Shown one piece after another: positions 49,693 to 59,689 of a stretch of DNA of 64,000 nucleotides. Source of the stretch: Piliocolobus tephrosceles (lineage: Eukaryota; Chordata; Mammalia; Primates; Cercopithecidae); contig NC_045436.1 of the NCBI RefSeq assembly GCF_002776525.5, positions 99,340,955-99,404,954 on the forward strand. The letters run 5' to 3'. The notes beneath the pieces are model-generated. The model had not been told where the DNA came from. It was given only the letters and a program-made list of their open reading frames with translations, and did no database searches. The first letter of the stretch is position 1; each line of letters starts with the position of its first letter. The translations under genes were made by a program, and so were the position numbers.

Positions 49693-50507
49693 TTCTGTCC
49701 CTGGTCCCTCCCAAATCTCATGTCCTCACATTTCAAAAGCAATCATGCCTTCCCAACAGTCCCCCAGAGTCTAACTCATTTCAGCATTAACTCAAAAGTC
49801 CACAGTCCAAAGTCTCATCCAAGACAAAGCAAGTCCCATCTGCCTATGAACCCATAAAATCAAAAGCAAGTTAATTACTTTCTAAATTCAATGGGGGTAC
49901 AGCCATTTGTTAAATATAGCTATTCCAAGTGGGAGAAATTGGCCCAAACAAAGGAGCTACAGGCCCCATGCAAGTCAGAAATCGAGTGGGGCCGTCAAAT
50001 CTTAAAGCTCCAAAATGATCTCCTTTGACTCCATGTCTCACATCCAGGTCACACTGATACAAGAGGTGGGTTCCCATGGTCTTGAGCAGTGCTATCCCTG
50101 TGGCTTTGCAGGGTACAGCCTCCCTCCTGGCTGCTTTCACAGGCTGACATTGAGTGAGGCTTTTCCAAGCACATGATGCAAGCTGTCTGTGGATCTACCA
50201 TTTTGGGGTCTAGAAGATGGTGGTCCTTTTCTCACAGCTCCACTAGGTGGTGCCCCAGTGGGGCACGGATCCCACATTTCCCTTCTGCACTGCCCTAGCA
50301 GAGATTCTCCCTGAGAGCCCTGTCCCTGCAGCAAACTTCTGCCTGGGCATTCAGGCGTTTCCATACATTCTCTGAAATCTAGGCAGAGGTTCCTAATCCT
50401 CAGTTCTTGAATTCTGTGCACTCACAGGCTCAACACCATGTGGAAACTGCCAAGGCTTAGGGCTTGGACCCTCTGAAGCCATGATCCAAGCTCTACATTG
50501 GCCCCTT

Positions 50508-51154
50508 TCAGCCACGACTGTAGCAGCTGGGACTCAGGGCACCATGAAACCATTTTCTCCTAGGCCTCCAGGCCTGTGATAAGAGGGGCTGCCATGAAGA
50601 CCTCTGACATGCCCTGGAGACATTTTCACCATTGTCTTGGGGACTAACATTCTCCTCATAACTTATGCAAATTTTTGCAGCCAGCATGAATTTCTCAACA
50701 GGAAATGGGTTTTTCTTTCCTATCACATTGTCAGGCTGCAAATTTTCCAAGCGTTTCTGCTCTGCTTCCCTTATAAAACTGAATGCCTTTAACAGCATCC
50801 AAGTCAACTCTTGAATACTTTGCTGCTTAGAAATTTCTTCAACCAGATACCCTAAGTCATCTCTCCCAAGTTCGAAGTTCCACAGATCTCTAGGGCAGGG
50901 GCAAAATGCCACCAGTCTCTTTGCTAAAACATAATAAAGATCACCTTTACTCCAGTTCCCAAGAAGTTCCTCATCTCCATCTGAGACACCTTAGCCTGGA
51001 CCTTATTGTCCATATTGCTATTTGGCTTTTGGTCAAAGCCATTCAACAAGTCTCTAGAAAGTTCCAAACTTTCTCCCACATTTTTCTGTCTTCTTCTGAG
51101 CACTCCAAACTGTTCCAACCTTTGCCTGTTACCTAGTTCCAAAGTTGCTTCCAC
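50508..51154 (-). pseudogene. MaLR gag-like ORF, broken
   Basis: The counterpart of the 211-codon frame at 29523-30158. It opens with ATG at 51154 and reads 76 codons to 50924. Homologous sequence then continues in another reading phase from 50912 to 50508 (134 codons), so at least one frameshift lies near 50970-50925. The same Cys-Pro-Cys-Pro motif is seen at the start of the second piece. No function is expected. Confidence 0.7.
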
Positions 51155-51204
51155 ATTTTTGGGTGTCTTTTCAGCAGCCCCCCACTGTACTGGTAGAAAT
51201 TTAC

Positions 51205-51570
51205 TATATTAGTCCATTGTCATGCTGCTGATAAAGACATACATGAGACTGGGCAATTTACAAAAGAAAGAGACTTAACTAGACTTACAGTTCCACATGA
51301 CTGGAGAGGCCTCACAACCATGGTAGAAGTCAAGGAGAGAGCAAGTCACATCTTACATGGATGGCAGCAGGCAAAGAGAGAGTTTGTGCAGAGAAACTCC
51401 CATCTTTAAAACCATCAGATCTTGTGAGACCAATTCACTATCATGAGAACAGCATGGGAAACACCTGTCCCTATGATTCAATCATCTCCTGCCGGGTCCT
51501 TCCCACAACATGTGGGAATTATGGGAACTACAAAAAGAGATTTGTGTGGGGACACAGTCAAATCATATCA
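51205..51570 (-). repeat. 5' LTR of the second THE1-type element
   Basis: Inverted, TATATTAGTCCA...ATCATATCA, 366 bp. Confidence 0.9.
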
Positions 51571-51789
51571 TCCTCCTAGAATAGGATGCTCTGCAGTACT
51601 TGTGGCCAGCAAGCCAAGTGGTACGCAGGGTCTACAAACCCAGAGAGAAGTGCTTTTGGGGACTCTCAGCTACAGTGTGATGTGGGGCATGAGCATTCGA
51701 GACTCCGTCTATGCTGGACAGCTTTTCTGGGCCTTGGGGATCCTAGGCTTCTGTTTATTTTTGTTAACTCTCTCATAGTAGTATATCTG

Positions 51790-52040
51790 CTTTGAGCGAA
51801 AGAAGCTAGGCATGAAAAAGTACATATTGTATGACTCTCCGTATATAAAGTTCTAGAACAGGAAAATCAAATCAATAATGATAGAAGTCAGATTTTTGGG
51901 AAAGGAGGTTGAAAAAGGACAACAAAGAATGTTCTGCTGTGGTGAAAATGTTGACTGGGTTGGTTGTCACAGAGGTGAGTACATATATTAAAAAACTGTA
52001 GAGACACATTTAAAATTTATACATTCTACTCTATTTTATT
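51790..52040 (+). mobile_element. Old L1M 3' UTR-like fragment
   Basis: GAAAGAAGCTAGGCATGAAA, CATATTGTATGACTCTCCG, GTGGTGAAAATGTTGACTGG and TTAAAATTTATACATTCTAC appear in the order of an ancient L1 3' UTR. Confidence 0.55.
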
Positions 52041-52379
52041 TATCCCTGAAAGCACTGAGAAAAATACAAAAATGCTGCATAAGTTAAAATAAGATCAGCA
52101 CTGAAAAGCATCCATTGGACGAAGGCCATTGATTGCCTTCTTTGAGAATAATAAATGTGAAATCATTTTACATAAGATAGAGAGGAAGAGATGGAGACAC
52201 TGAATATAGTTAATTTTTTTGAGAAGATTTGCTATGAGGAAAAGGAAAACAGATTTGATGGCAGTAGGAGGGAAATGTGCACATTTATTCTTTTGGCCCA
52301 GAAAGGAAAGGCTGCCTCATAGATCTGAAATACTTTTATTTTATGGTTATTATTGGAAAAACTAAAAAATCAGAATATT

Positions 52380-53620
52380 CAAAGCATTTCCTTTTTTTGT
52401 ACAGTTTTAGATTTACAGAAAATTTAAGGGTATAATAACGAGTAGTAGCATCAAGTTCCATATACCTGCTTTCCCCTGCCCCTACCTCACCCTGTATACA
52501 GTTTCCCTTGTTATTAATATTTTGCATTAGTGTGGCACGTTTGTTACAATTCATGAACAAAACTGCTAAATTATTATTATTTGAAGCTCATGGTTTACAT
52601 CAAGTTTCAATCTTTCCATTGTACAGTTTTATGAGTTTTGGAAAATGTGAAAAATGCATGATGTCATATATGTATTAATACCATAATGGTTCAATGCAGA
52701 ATAGTTTCAGCATCCTAAAAATTGTCTGTGCTTCACCTATTCATCCATTCTCCAACCCTCTTTTTATTTTTATTTCTTTATTTTTTTTGAGACAGAGTCT
52801 TACTCTCTCACCCAGGCTGAGAGTGTAGTGGCACAGTCTTGGCTCACTGCAACCTCTGCCTCCCGGGTTCAAGCGATTCTCCTGCATCAGCCTCCTGAGT
52901 AGCTGGGATTACAGACGCACGCCACCACTCCTGGCTAATTTTTGTATTTTTAGTCGAGACTGGGTTTCACCATGTTGGTCAGGCTGGTCTTGAACTCCTG
53001 ACCTCAGGTTATCCACCCACCTTGGCCTTCCAAAGTGCTGGGATTACAGGAGTGAGCCACTACGCCCGGCACCTCTTTTTGTTTATAAATAGAAAAATTA
53101 CCAAACTATCTCCAATCCTTTGAACCCCTGGTAACCAATGATCTTTTTACTGTCTCTACAGCTTTACCTTTTCCAGGATGTTACATAGTTGGAATCATAC
53201 CGTATGTAGCCTTTTCTTTGCTTCTTTTATCATATAAGTTAGCTCTGTGCATTTGCAGTCAATCTTTTCTTTTACCCCCAGCATCAGACAACTGCTGATC
53301 TGTTTTCTGACTCCGTAGCTTGTCTATTATAAAAATTTGTATACATATAATTATACGATATGCAGATCTTTAAAATGGCTTTGTTATTAGCATATTTATC
53401 AATTTCATCTCTTTGTTGCATGTATCAGTAGTTTGTTCTGTTTAATTGTTGAGTAGTATATATTTGTTTACTGCAGATTTTGGAAGACGCATTCTTGTAG
53501 TATGTATTTCTTTGTTCCAAAAATTTGTTACTGTTGTCACGTCTCTTCTTGTGAATTTCTGTCATTTTAACATGCAGTTATAGTGAAGTTTTTTGAGACA
53601 TTGAAATTGGAGGTGTCTGC
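52380..53620 (-). mobile_element. Antisense L1ME/L1M4-like 3' end, split by an Alu
   Basis: Inverted ancient L1 3' UTR: TTTTAGATTTACAGAAAATT, TTACAATTCATGAACAAAAC, TTTCAGCATCCTAAAAATTG, CACCTATTCATCC. After the Alu it continues with CCCCTGGTAACCAATGATCT, TTTACTGTCTCTACAGC, CCTTTTCCAGGATGTTACAT and AGTTGGAATCATAC. Confidence 0.75.
52771..53070 (-). repeat. AluS-like, antisense
   Basis: Full dimeric Alu in reverse: TTTTTTGAGACAGAGTCTTA to GAGCCACTACGCCCGGC, with moderate divergence. It lies inside the antisense L1ME fragment. Confidence 0.92.
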
Positions 53621-53934
53621 TTAAACTACTCTTTAAACTCACAAGTTTTTTTTTCCTTTACTTCATAAGGTGATAGGTGAAGACCTGTCCCATCATTTTA
53701 CTGTGAGGAGAATAATTACTACGGCAATTCAAGTATATAAAATTAAAATATATCTAGTCAATTTCATGTTGTCTTTTTATATATTTTAATAATTAACTAT
53801 TTTGATGAATGCAGAATATTTTCACGACAACAAGCAAATTATCTTTGCCAGAATTATTACATTTAGTGGTGACTACTAATCAGCCTAATGAAATTTAGCC
53901 ACAATACTGGTGGTATCCACACAGTACCTATTCC

Positions 53935-54081
53935 TTTATTTTATTTTATTTTATTTTATTTTTGAGACAAGATCTCACTCTGTCACCCAAGCTGGAGTGC
54001 AGTGTGGCAATGACGGCTAACTGAAGCCTCGAACTCCTGGGAAGTAGCTAAGAATACACGTGCTTGACACTGTGCCCTGCC
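53935..54081 (-). repeat. Alu left-monomer (FLAM-like) fragment with internal deletion
   Basis: A (TTTTA)n start (53936-53960) is followed by GAGACAAGATCTCACTCTGT to CCTCGAACTCCTGGG. It then jumps directly to AAGTAGCTAAGAATACACG, missing about 30 bp of the monomer. It ends GTGCCCTGCCC after one monomer. Confidence 0.8.
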
Positions 54082-55013
54082 CATATTACTTTTAAACATT
54101 TTCAAATCTTCTCTTCTAATTGATTATTGCCTTCATAAGAAAAATTTATATCTTTATCACAATTGTAAATGCAGTAAAACCTACAATAAGACTGTACTTG
54201 CTTTGGGTACTCCTTATATGTCTGATGAAAGCACTAACATTATTTTGCATTCATCTTAAAAAGGAAAAGCTATCAAGGTTGAAGGGCATCATATTCAAAT
54301 TACTTGTATTTCATAGTTTAATAATTGATTCATAGATAATCCAGAGAACCACTTCCATGCCATTTTTAAAGCCAGCAAAATTTTATAAACCCCTAGAAGA
54401 ACTATTATGGTTTTCTTTTATGCAATTCTTATTAAAACAATCCGTGATTATCATCTATGCACTTGAGCAAAATAAAAGCTTACTGGCATTATGTGTGACA
54501 CAGTTAGTTCTGAGCTCTCAATTTTTCCAATTGTTGTGCCAAAACTATTTTAAAATGGTACCTGAGCCTAGCATTGCTTAATATGTTCCTTGGACTTTAC
54601 TTGGTAAAAGATAAGTTTATGTTTTCAAGACTGCCCCGTAATTTCTGTTTTCAGTTGAGTTTAATATGAATGTTTAAAGCTTGTATGAGGACCAATTCTA
54701 ACAAGAATACTATGTTAAAACCTGAGCATTTTTGGCTTTAAAAATGAAACTAAAATAAATAAAGTGGGCTAAGAGGTTTTATTTAACGGGTTTGCTGTTT
54801 CTCAACATAGTCTGCCTTTTTGAAAAGATCAGTTTATTAACTTTTCCCACAGAAATCATAGGTATAAGAATGAGGTAAAAATAATGTTGACAATGAAAAT
54901 AGTATTCAGTTGAAAACAACTGAAGTGGGTGATAGCACAGGCTTTGTCCTTCTCTGGCGTATCAGAAACAATGGTATAGTTAGTTGAGTAACAGTAATAA
55001 ATAACATAAGTTA
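54082..55013. other. Unclassified AT-rich sequence
   Basis: No gene or repeat family recognised. Open frames of about 70 codons here have no protein-like signature. Confidence 0.4.
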
Positions 55014-55215
55014 TGACAACTTACTGTGTCAGAAACCATTTTATGAGGTTTGTATATAATAAATCATCTTCACAAGGTAGATAATAACACCATCACCTCC
55101 ATTTCATAGATGAAGAAACTGAGACAAGTCATTTGGCTGAAAAGATGTGAAACTGGGCTGAATATCTAGACAGTGTGGCTCTGGAGTCCACGAGCTTAAC
55201 CATCCCTCTAAATTG
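55014..55215 (+). repeat. MIR
   Basis: AATCATCTTCACAAGGTAG, CTCCATTTCATAGATGAAGA, AACTGAGACAAGTCATTTGG, then GTGTGGCTCTGGAGTCCACG and AGCTTAACCATCCCTCT: the full MIR core and 3' order. Confidence 0.85.
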
Positions 55216-55559
55216 CTGCTATAAAGGATAATTCTCCAGAAAAAAATGTAAAAGAAATTATACAAAGGCAAGATTTCTTTAAAAAAACAATGAATAGTGA
55301 TAACAAAATAAAACATAGCAATCATAATGGAGCAAGAATCAAACCAAATGATGCAAGCTCAATGTGGCTCTAGTTTACTAAGTCACCAAGCAGTACTATT
55401 GTGAGATGTTAATCTTATTCGACTCATACAGAAACAATAATAAATAAAGTCATTAATAACTATAATAAAGCAAATAAATCTATCTCATTAAAATCAAGAA
55501 GAGACAGAGAGTGTGCCTTTCATACTTACTAGTTTTTCATTTTAGTTATTTGTCCTACT

Positions 55560-56040
55560 AACAGTATTGTGATGGTAGAGGCAGGATGGAAGTGGAAGGA
55601 ATTGGAGAATCATTTAATTTTGAGATGCTTTTTAGACTTCCAAATACAGATGTCAGGTAAGCTGTTGAATAAATGTAACTCAAACTCAGAGGAAAAGTCT
55701 GGGCTGGAAATATAAATTTGGGGATCATTACAATGGTATTTAAACTCATGAAATTAGTTGATATTATCCAGAAAGAGGGTGAAAAAAGAGAAAGGAGCCT
55801 CATAGCAGGGTAAGAGGAGAAGTCAGTAAAGGATCCTGAGAAACAGCAGCCATGGAACAATGTGGAATGTATGAGTGTAGGGACACACAAAAGGAAAGTG
55901 AGCAAGGTCAAATATGCTTAAGGCTGCTGACGGTTAGATTATGTGAAGTCTGTCCACTGGACTGAGCAGCATGGAAGTCATTGGTGAATTGAGAGAGTAG
56001 TTTCACTGGACTGTGGAGATCGAAGCTAAGTTCATGTGGG
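55560..56040 (-). repeat. Ancient mammalian LINE-like fragment (CR1/L3-like)
   Basis: Blocks such as GGGCTGGAAATATAAATTTG, GAAACAGCAGCCATGGAACA, GAGTGTAGGGACACACAAAA, GGAAGTCATTGGTGAATTGA and GAGAGTAGTTTCACTGGACT follow the order of an old mammalian repeat. Orientation and family are uncertain. Confidence 0.4.
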
Positions 56041-56740
56041 TGGAAAAACTGCAGCGAAGTGAGGTTGGAGAGAGCACAAGTAGACTAATTCTACCACACT
56101 TCCTATAGTCATTCTCACTAAAAAGCCAAACTTTAATCACTGTCTTCCCCATCCCTATGAAACTGTCTCCATGGAAACATGATACGATCATATTTTCTCT
56201 ATATTTCTTTAACTCTTATTTGCTCATCTAGTTCATCTTTTCCTTCAAAATCCCTCTTTTGGGTAACTCATTTCCTATGACCATAAACATCTCCTACTTT
56301 TTCAATGACTTCTTCAAATGTTATCTCTACTGTCTCACCTTACCTTTGCCTTGTCTGAAGATAATGCTTTCCCAGCAGCCCTCTTGCTAAAGTTATTTAT
56401 TATGTTTCCCCTGTGTAGGGGCCTAGAGTGGGGTCATTATTCATGTTTACTATTGCCATTTCCAGGCAATACTCCTGCTTTTTTAATGGTTATGCTACCT
56501 GGCTGTATTATACATTTCTCTTCTTACTGCCCCATTTACTGATTTCCTTATCACTCGTATACATTCACTGACATTTCAGAATGTGCGAATGGTTTCTTTT
56601 AATTTTTTTCAAAAACCTTCTCAAATGGATAGTAGTTACTCAAAAATCAAAGTTAAAAATGTTTTTGTCTACTTTTCTTAGAAGGTGAGAAATGTACCAG
56701 TCCTCTCATCATCCTTCTCACTCCCCACCCCAAGTCCAAT
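56041..56740. other. Unclassified sequence
   Basis: No gene or repeat family confidently recognised. Pyrimidine-rich stretches could be part of an old L2 copy. Confidence 0.35.
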
Positions 56741-56744
56741 TTTC

Positions 56745-57005
56745 ACTAACAGGGTCTACAAAGCCCATCACAGTGGCCTTTGGCACCAGTGATCAGGTTC
56801 ATTCTGTGCTACTCTTTTCCTGATTTTTGTATCCTTAGGGCTGTTCTTTCTACCTGCGACAGTCTTTCTAATCTAGTTTCATCCTACTTTTTAAATCTAG
56901 GACTTACTACTCAGATCTCTGTTCAAATGTCTTTTCCTAAGGGAAGCTGCCTTTGGCTCCCCAGACTAGGTCAGGTGCCCATCAGATGGTCTCAGTGCCA
57001 AAAGG
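56745..57005 (+). repeat. L2 fragment
   Basis: GATCTCTGTTCAAATGTC, TTTTCCTAAGGGAAGCTGCC, CCCCAGACTAGGTCAGGTGC: the conserved L2 3'-region order. Confidence 0.7.
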
Positions 57006-57157
57006 TATGATAATTTTTGATGAGCTTCAGAGTATCATACAGATGGGCTCCAGACCAGTCCTAGGTAGAAGGAACCATGAAAAAGGCAAGAGTAAGAGTA
57101 AGAGCTAAAAGATTGATTTGGTCTTCTCTATTTGAGATTGAAAGCATAATATGCATT

Positions 57158-57475
57158 TTTTTTGTTTTTGTTTTTGTTTTTTGTTTTTTTTTTGAGATGG
57201 AGTCTTGTTCTGTCACCCTGGCTGGAGTGCAGTGGCGCTATCTCGGCTCACTGACAGCTCTGTCTCCCAGGTTCTTGCCATTCTCCTGCCTCAACCTCCT
57301 GAGTAGCTGGGACCACAGGCACCCGCCACCATGCCCAGCTAATTTTTTATATTTTTAGTAGAGACGGGGTTTCACAATGTTAGCCAGGATGGTCTTGATC
57401 TCCTGACCTCGTGATCCGCCCGCCTCAGCCTCCCAAAGTGCTGGGATTACAGGCGTGAGCCACTGCGCCTGGCCC
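57158..57475 (-). repeat. AluY-like, antisense
   Basis: Full Alu in reverse with a (TTTTTG)n-rich tail. GATCTCCTGACCTCGTGATC marks a Y-type left monomer. The word ATGCATTT flanks both ends (57151 and 57476). Confidence 0.92.
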
Positions 57476-58845
57476 ATGCATTTCTTTTTAAAAGAGGTGC
57501 TGAATATAAAATATAAATGGTAAAAGGTATTATGTATATAATTCATAAATAAAATACATTTTAAGATCTAACATTTAGATTATTCATTCAGTTATTTAAA
57601 CCTTCAGGTTAACAACCTCCTTCATAAAACATGATTGGATAGGGTTTAGGTTATCTTTAAGTAGCAAAACTCTGAGATGTAGGAGTCTTACATGTGAGCT
57701 CTTCTGTCTTTGATGACCCCCAAAATCTTGTGTTTTTCTCCTAGAAATATTAACTGGGGCCAGAATACAACTCAAAGCAATATTGTTTCAGCTATATCAG
57801 ACAGTCAAGATTTTGATTATGGAATTATCTGCTTCTCTAACTGTCTCTGGATGCTGTCTCTTTTCAGAGACACCAAAACTGGACATGTATGGGAGAATAA
57901 TGTGACTGCTGAAAAAACTGGCAGAGCTAATCTAGTGCTTCAGAAAATAGAGAGGGACTGTATTGTAACTTTTTGGTTATAAAAATATTCTACATGCTTA
58001 TTTTGATTTCTAGATTACAAAGTGTTTTGACAAAGTGAGATTTTCTCTGAATTTATAATCCACGTTGGCTTCATGAAAGATTAATTTATTTCTAAAAATA
58101 CCTTTAACCCTAAGAACATTTAAACCTTAGTCTCTTTAGGGCAATAATTTTCCATTTGAAGTGGCTCTATTAAGTTTTGATTAATTGAATTTGATTAAAA
58201 AGATCAAATGCCCAAGAAATTGTAGAATATATAATTTTAGATAATCTTTTAATATTAAAATACTTTCCTTTCATATATTAATAATTAAACTAATGATTCA
58301 ATAACTTGCCATAATTTCTAAATATTTTATATATTATTCACCCATCATCTCAAATCTGTTAAGTAGTTCCTTAGTAAAGATAGGTGATATATTGGGTAAT
58401 GACTAGGTTTACTGTTTAGCATTACAAAACTTGAAAATGAATCTACCTTCAGGATTATTTTCTGCCTACGAATAGGTGCCAATGGAGACAATAAACCTCT
58501 GGATACCAGAGAGATGAATTAGTGAGATGGTCTCTGGAGGCCCTCCCTATCAGTCCTCAGCCTTGACTTCTGAAAAAGTCCTCTAAACTAAAACCTTTCT
58601 CTGCTTTGTGAATGTAAAATTCTTTTTAATTTAGAAACTGGTCATGTATTTCAAGAGTTTGATTTGATGTATCTTGTTGTCTATTTAACTTTTCCTGCTG
58701 AATATAAGATTGGTCAAGACAGAGACTCAATTCTTTTACTGGATTTCCTAAAACTGATAATGTCACCATTAACACAACAGCAATAACAATAGATAGAAAA
58801 TATGTGAGTTAAGTAAACTGTACATTCCTTGAATGCAGATAGAAG
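57476..58845. other. Unclassified AT-rich sequence
   Basis: No gene or repeat family recognised. A 90-codon frame at 57710-57982 has ordinary AT-rich composition and no recognisable domain. Confidence 0.4.
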
Positions 58846-58858
58846 ATGATTATGAAGG

Positions 58859-59170
58859 GCTGAGCGTGGTGACTCCACACCTGTAATCCCAGCACTTTGG
58901 GAGGCCAAGGCAGGCTGATCACGAGGTCAGGAGATTGAGACCATCCTGGTTAACACGGTGAAACCCCGACTCTACTAAAAATACAAAAAATTGGCCGGGC
59001 ATGGTGGTGGGCCCCTGTAGTCCCAGCTACTCGGGAGGCTGAGGCAGGAGAATGGCGTGAACCCGGGAGGCAGAGGTTACAGTGAACTGCGATCGCGCCA
59101 CTGCTCTCCAGCCTGGGTGACAGAGTGGTGAGTCTCCGTCTCCAAAAAAAAAAAAAGAGAGAGAAAGAAA
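58859..59170 (+). repeat. AluY-like, sense, with 13-bp target duplication
   Basis: Starts GCTGAGCGTGGTGACTCCAC and contains GGCTGATCACGAGGTCAGGA and GAATGGCGTGAACCCGGGAG. It ends in an A-tail with GAGA. ATGATTATGAAGG occurs at 58846-58858 and 59171-59183. Confidence 0.93.
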
Positions 59171-59327
59171 ATGATTATGAAGGTAGATTGTTTTTGAAGT
59201 TTGCTAATAATAGTCAAGTTTTTGAAAAACTTGCAATCACCTATTGCCAGAAAATAGCATTGACCCTGTTGAAACTATTAAATACACACTTCATAGATCT
59301 TTATTTTTTAACATACGTTTTATATAT

Positions 59328-59344
59328 CTTCTGCCTTTTTTTCT
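59328..59344. repeat. Left copy of the ALDOA retrocopy target-site duplication
   Basis: CTTCTGCCTTTTTTTCT, identical to 60974-60990. On the minus strand the site reads TT/AGAAAA at the nick, close to the L1 endonuclease preference. Confidence 0.93.
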
Positions 59345-59493
59345 CCCCCCCCCCCCCCCCCCCCCCCCNNNNNNNNNNNNNNNNNNNNNNNNNNNNNNNN
59401 NNNNNNNNNNNNNNNNNNNNNNNNNNNNNNNNNNNNNNNNNNNNNNNNNNNNNNNNNNNNNNNNNNNNCCCCCCCCCCCCCCCCCCCCCCCCC
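59345..59493. other. 100-N assembly gap between two C homopolymers
   Basis: 24 C (59345-59368), exactly 100 N (59369-59468) and 25 C (59469-59493). A round 100 N is the usual placeholder for a gap of unknown size. The C runs replace the poly-T expected from the retrocopy's poly(A) tail and are probably sequencing artefacts. Confidence 0.92.
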
Positions 59494-59504
59494 TTAAATA
59501 GCTG

Positions 59505-59510
59505 TTTATT
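59505..59510 (-). terminator. AATAAA polyadenylation signal of the ALDOA retrocopy
   Basis: TTTATT on the plus strand, 16 bp inside the transcript end, at the position expected from the parent mRNA's 3' UTR. Confidence 0.85.
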
Positions 59511-59689
59511 TGGCAGTGTGCTGGAAAGGGTGATGGACTTAGCATTCACAGACGACACCATACACCACTGTCACGAGGGAGGCAAGAGCGCGGGCAAGCC
59601 AGTCTAGAGGCCCGAGGAGGAGGCCCCCTCTTCAAGAGTGGGAGGGGGCGGGGCCTGGAGTGTTGGGGGCAGCCTGGGAACACCTCTGC

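Larger units (their letters stand above)
49326..51570 (-). mobile_element. Complete THE1-type MaLR element with perfect 5-bp target duplication
   Basis: Both LTRs and about 1.5 kb of internal sequence, in minus orientation. The 3' LTR is 49326-49692 and the 5' LTR is 51205-51570. TCCTC flanks it at 49321-49325 and 51571-51575. The internal sequence is the same family as at 28728-30208. The LTRs differ from each other at many positions, as expected for an old insertion. Confidence 0.93.
49145..51778 (+). other. Unclassified segment, open across the MaLR insertion site
   Basis: Between old L1 text (ending about 49167) and the L1 3' UTR-like text (from about 51790) is a piece I cannot assign, present as 49168-49325 and 51576-51780. 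The THE1-type element and one copy of its 5-bp duplication separate the two halves. The left half is open from just after a TGA (49142-49144). The right half continues in the same phase to a TAG at 51776-51778; together this is 384 nt, 128 codons with the stop. Each half holds a Leu-rich hydrophobic stretch (49205-49262 and 51709-51775). No start codon or domain is recognised. It may be part of an unfamiliar repeat. Confidence 0.35.
40270..52040 (+). mobile_element. Old sense L1M composite, split by younger elements
   Basis: Pieces of old L1M run in one orientation: ORF1-like text before the young L1 (about 40330-40680) and after it (46852-47250), then ORF2-like text to about 49167. ORF2-like marks include GAAGATTTTAACACTCC near 48080 and CTTTGAAAAGATTAATAC near 48730. 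A 69-codon RT segment lies at 48935-49144. After an unclassified segment there is L1 3' UTR-like text at 51790-52040. The young L1 at 40694-46839 and the THE1-type element at 49326-51570 are later insertions. Confidence 0.65.

Noticed and set aside
49400..49774. 124-codon plus-strand frame
   Set aside because: It lies in the antisense of a THE1-type LTR and internal start; similar frames recur in other LTR copies.
57710..57982. 90-codon plus-strand frame in unclassified DNA
   Set aside because: Length and composition are within chance for this AT-rich window; no domain, splice or homology signal.
59125..59607. Open frames running through the assembly gap with proline- or glycine-rich stretches
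   Set aside because: They exist only because N and C homopolymers cannot contain stops; not real coding sequence.
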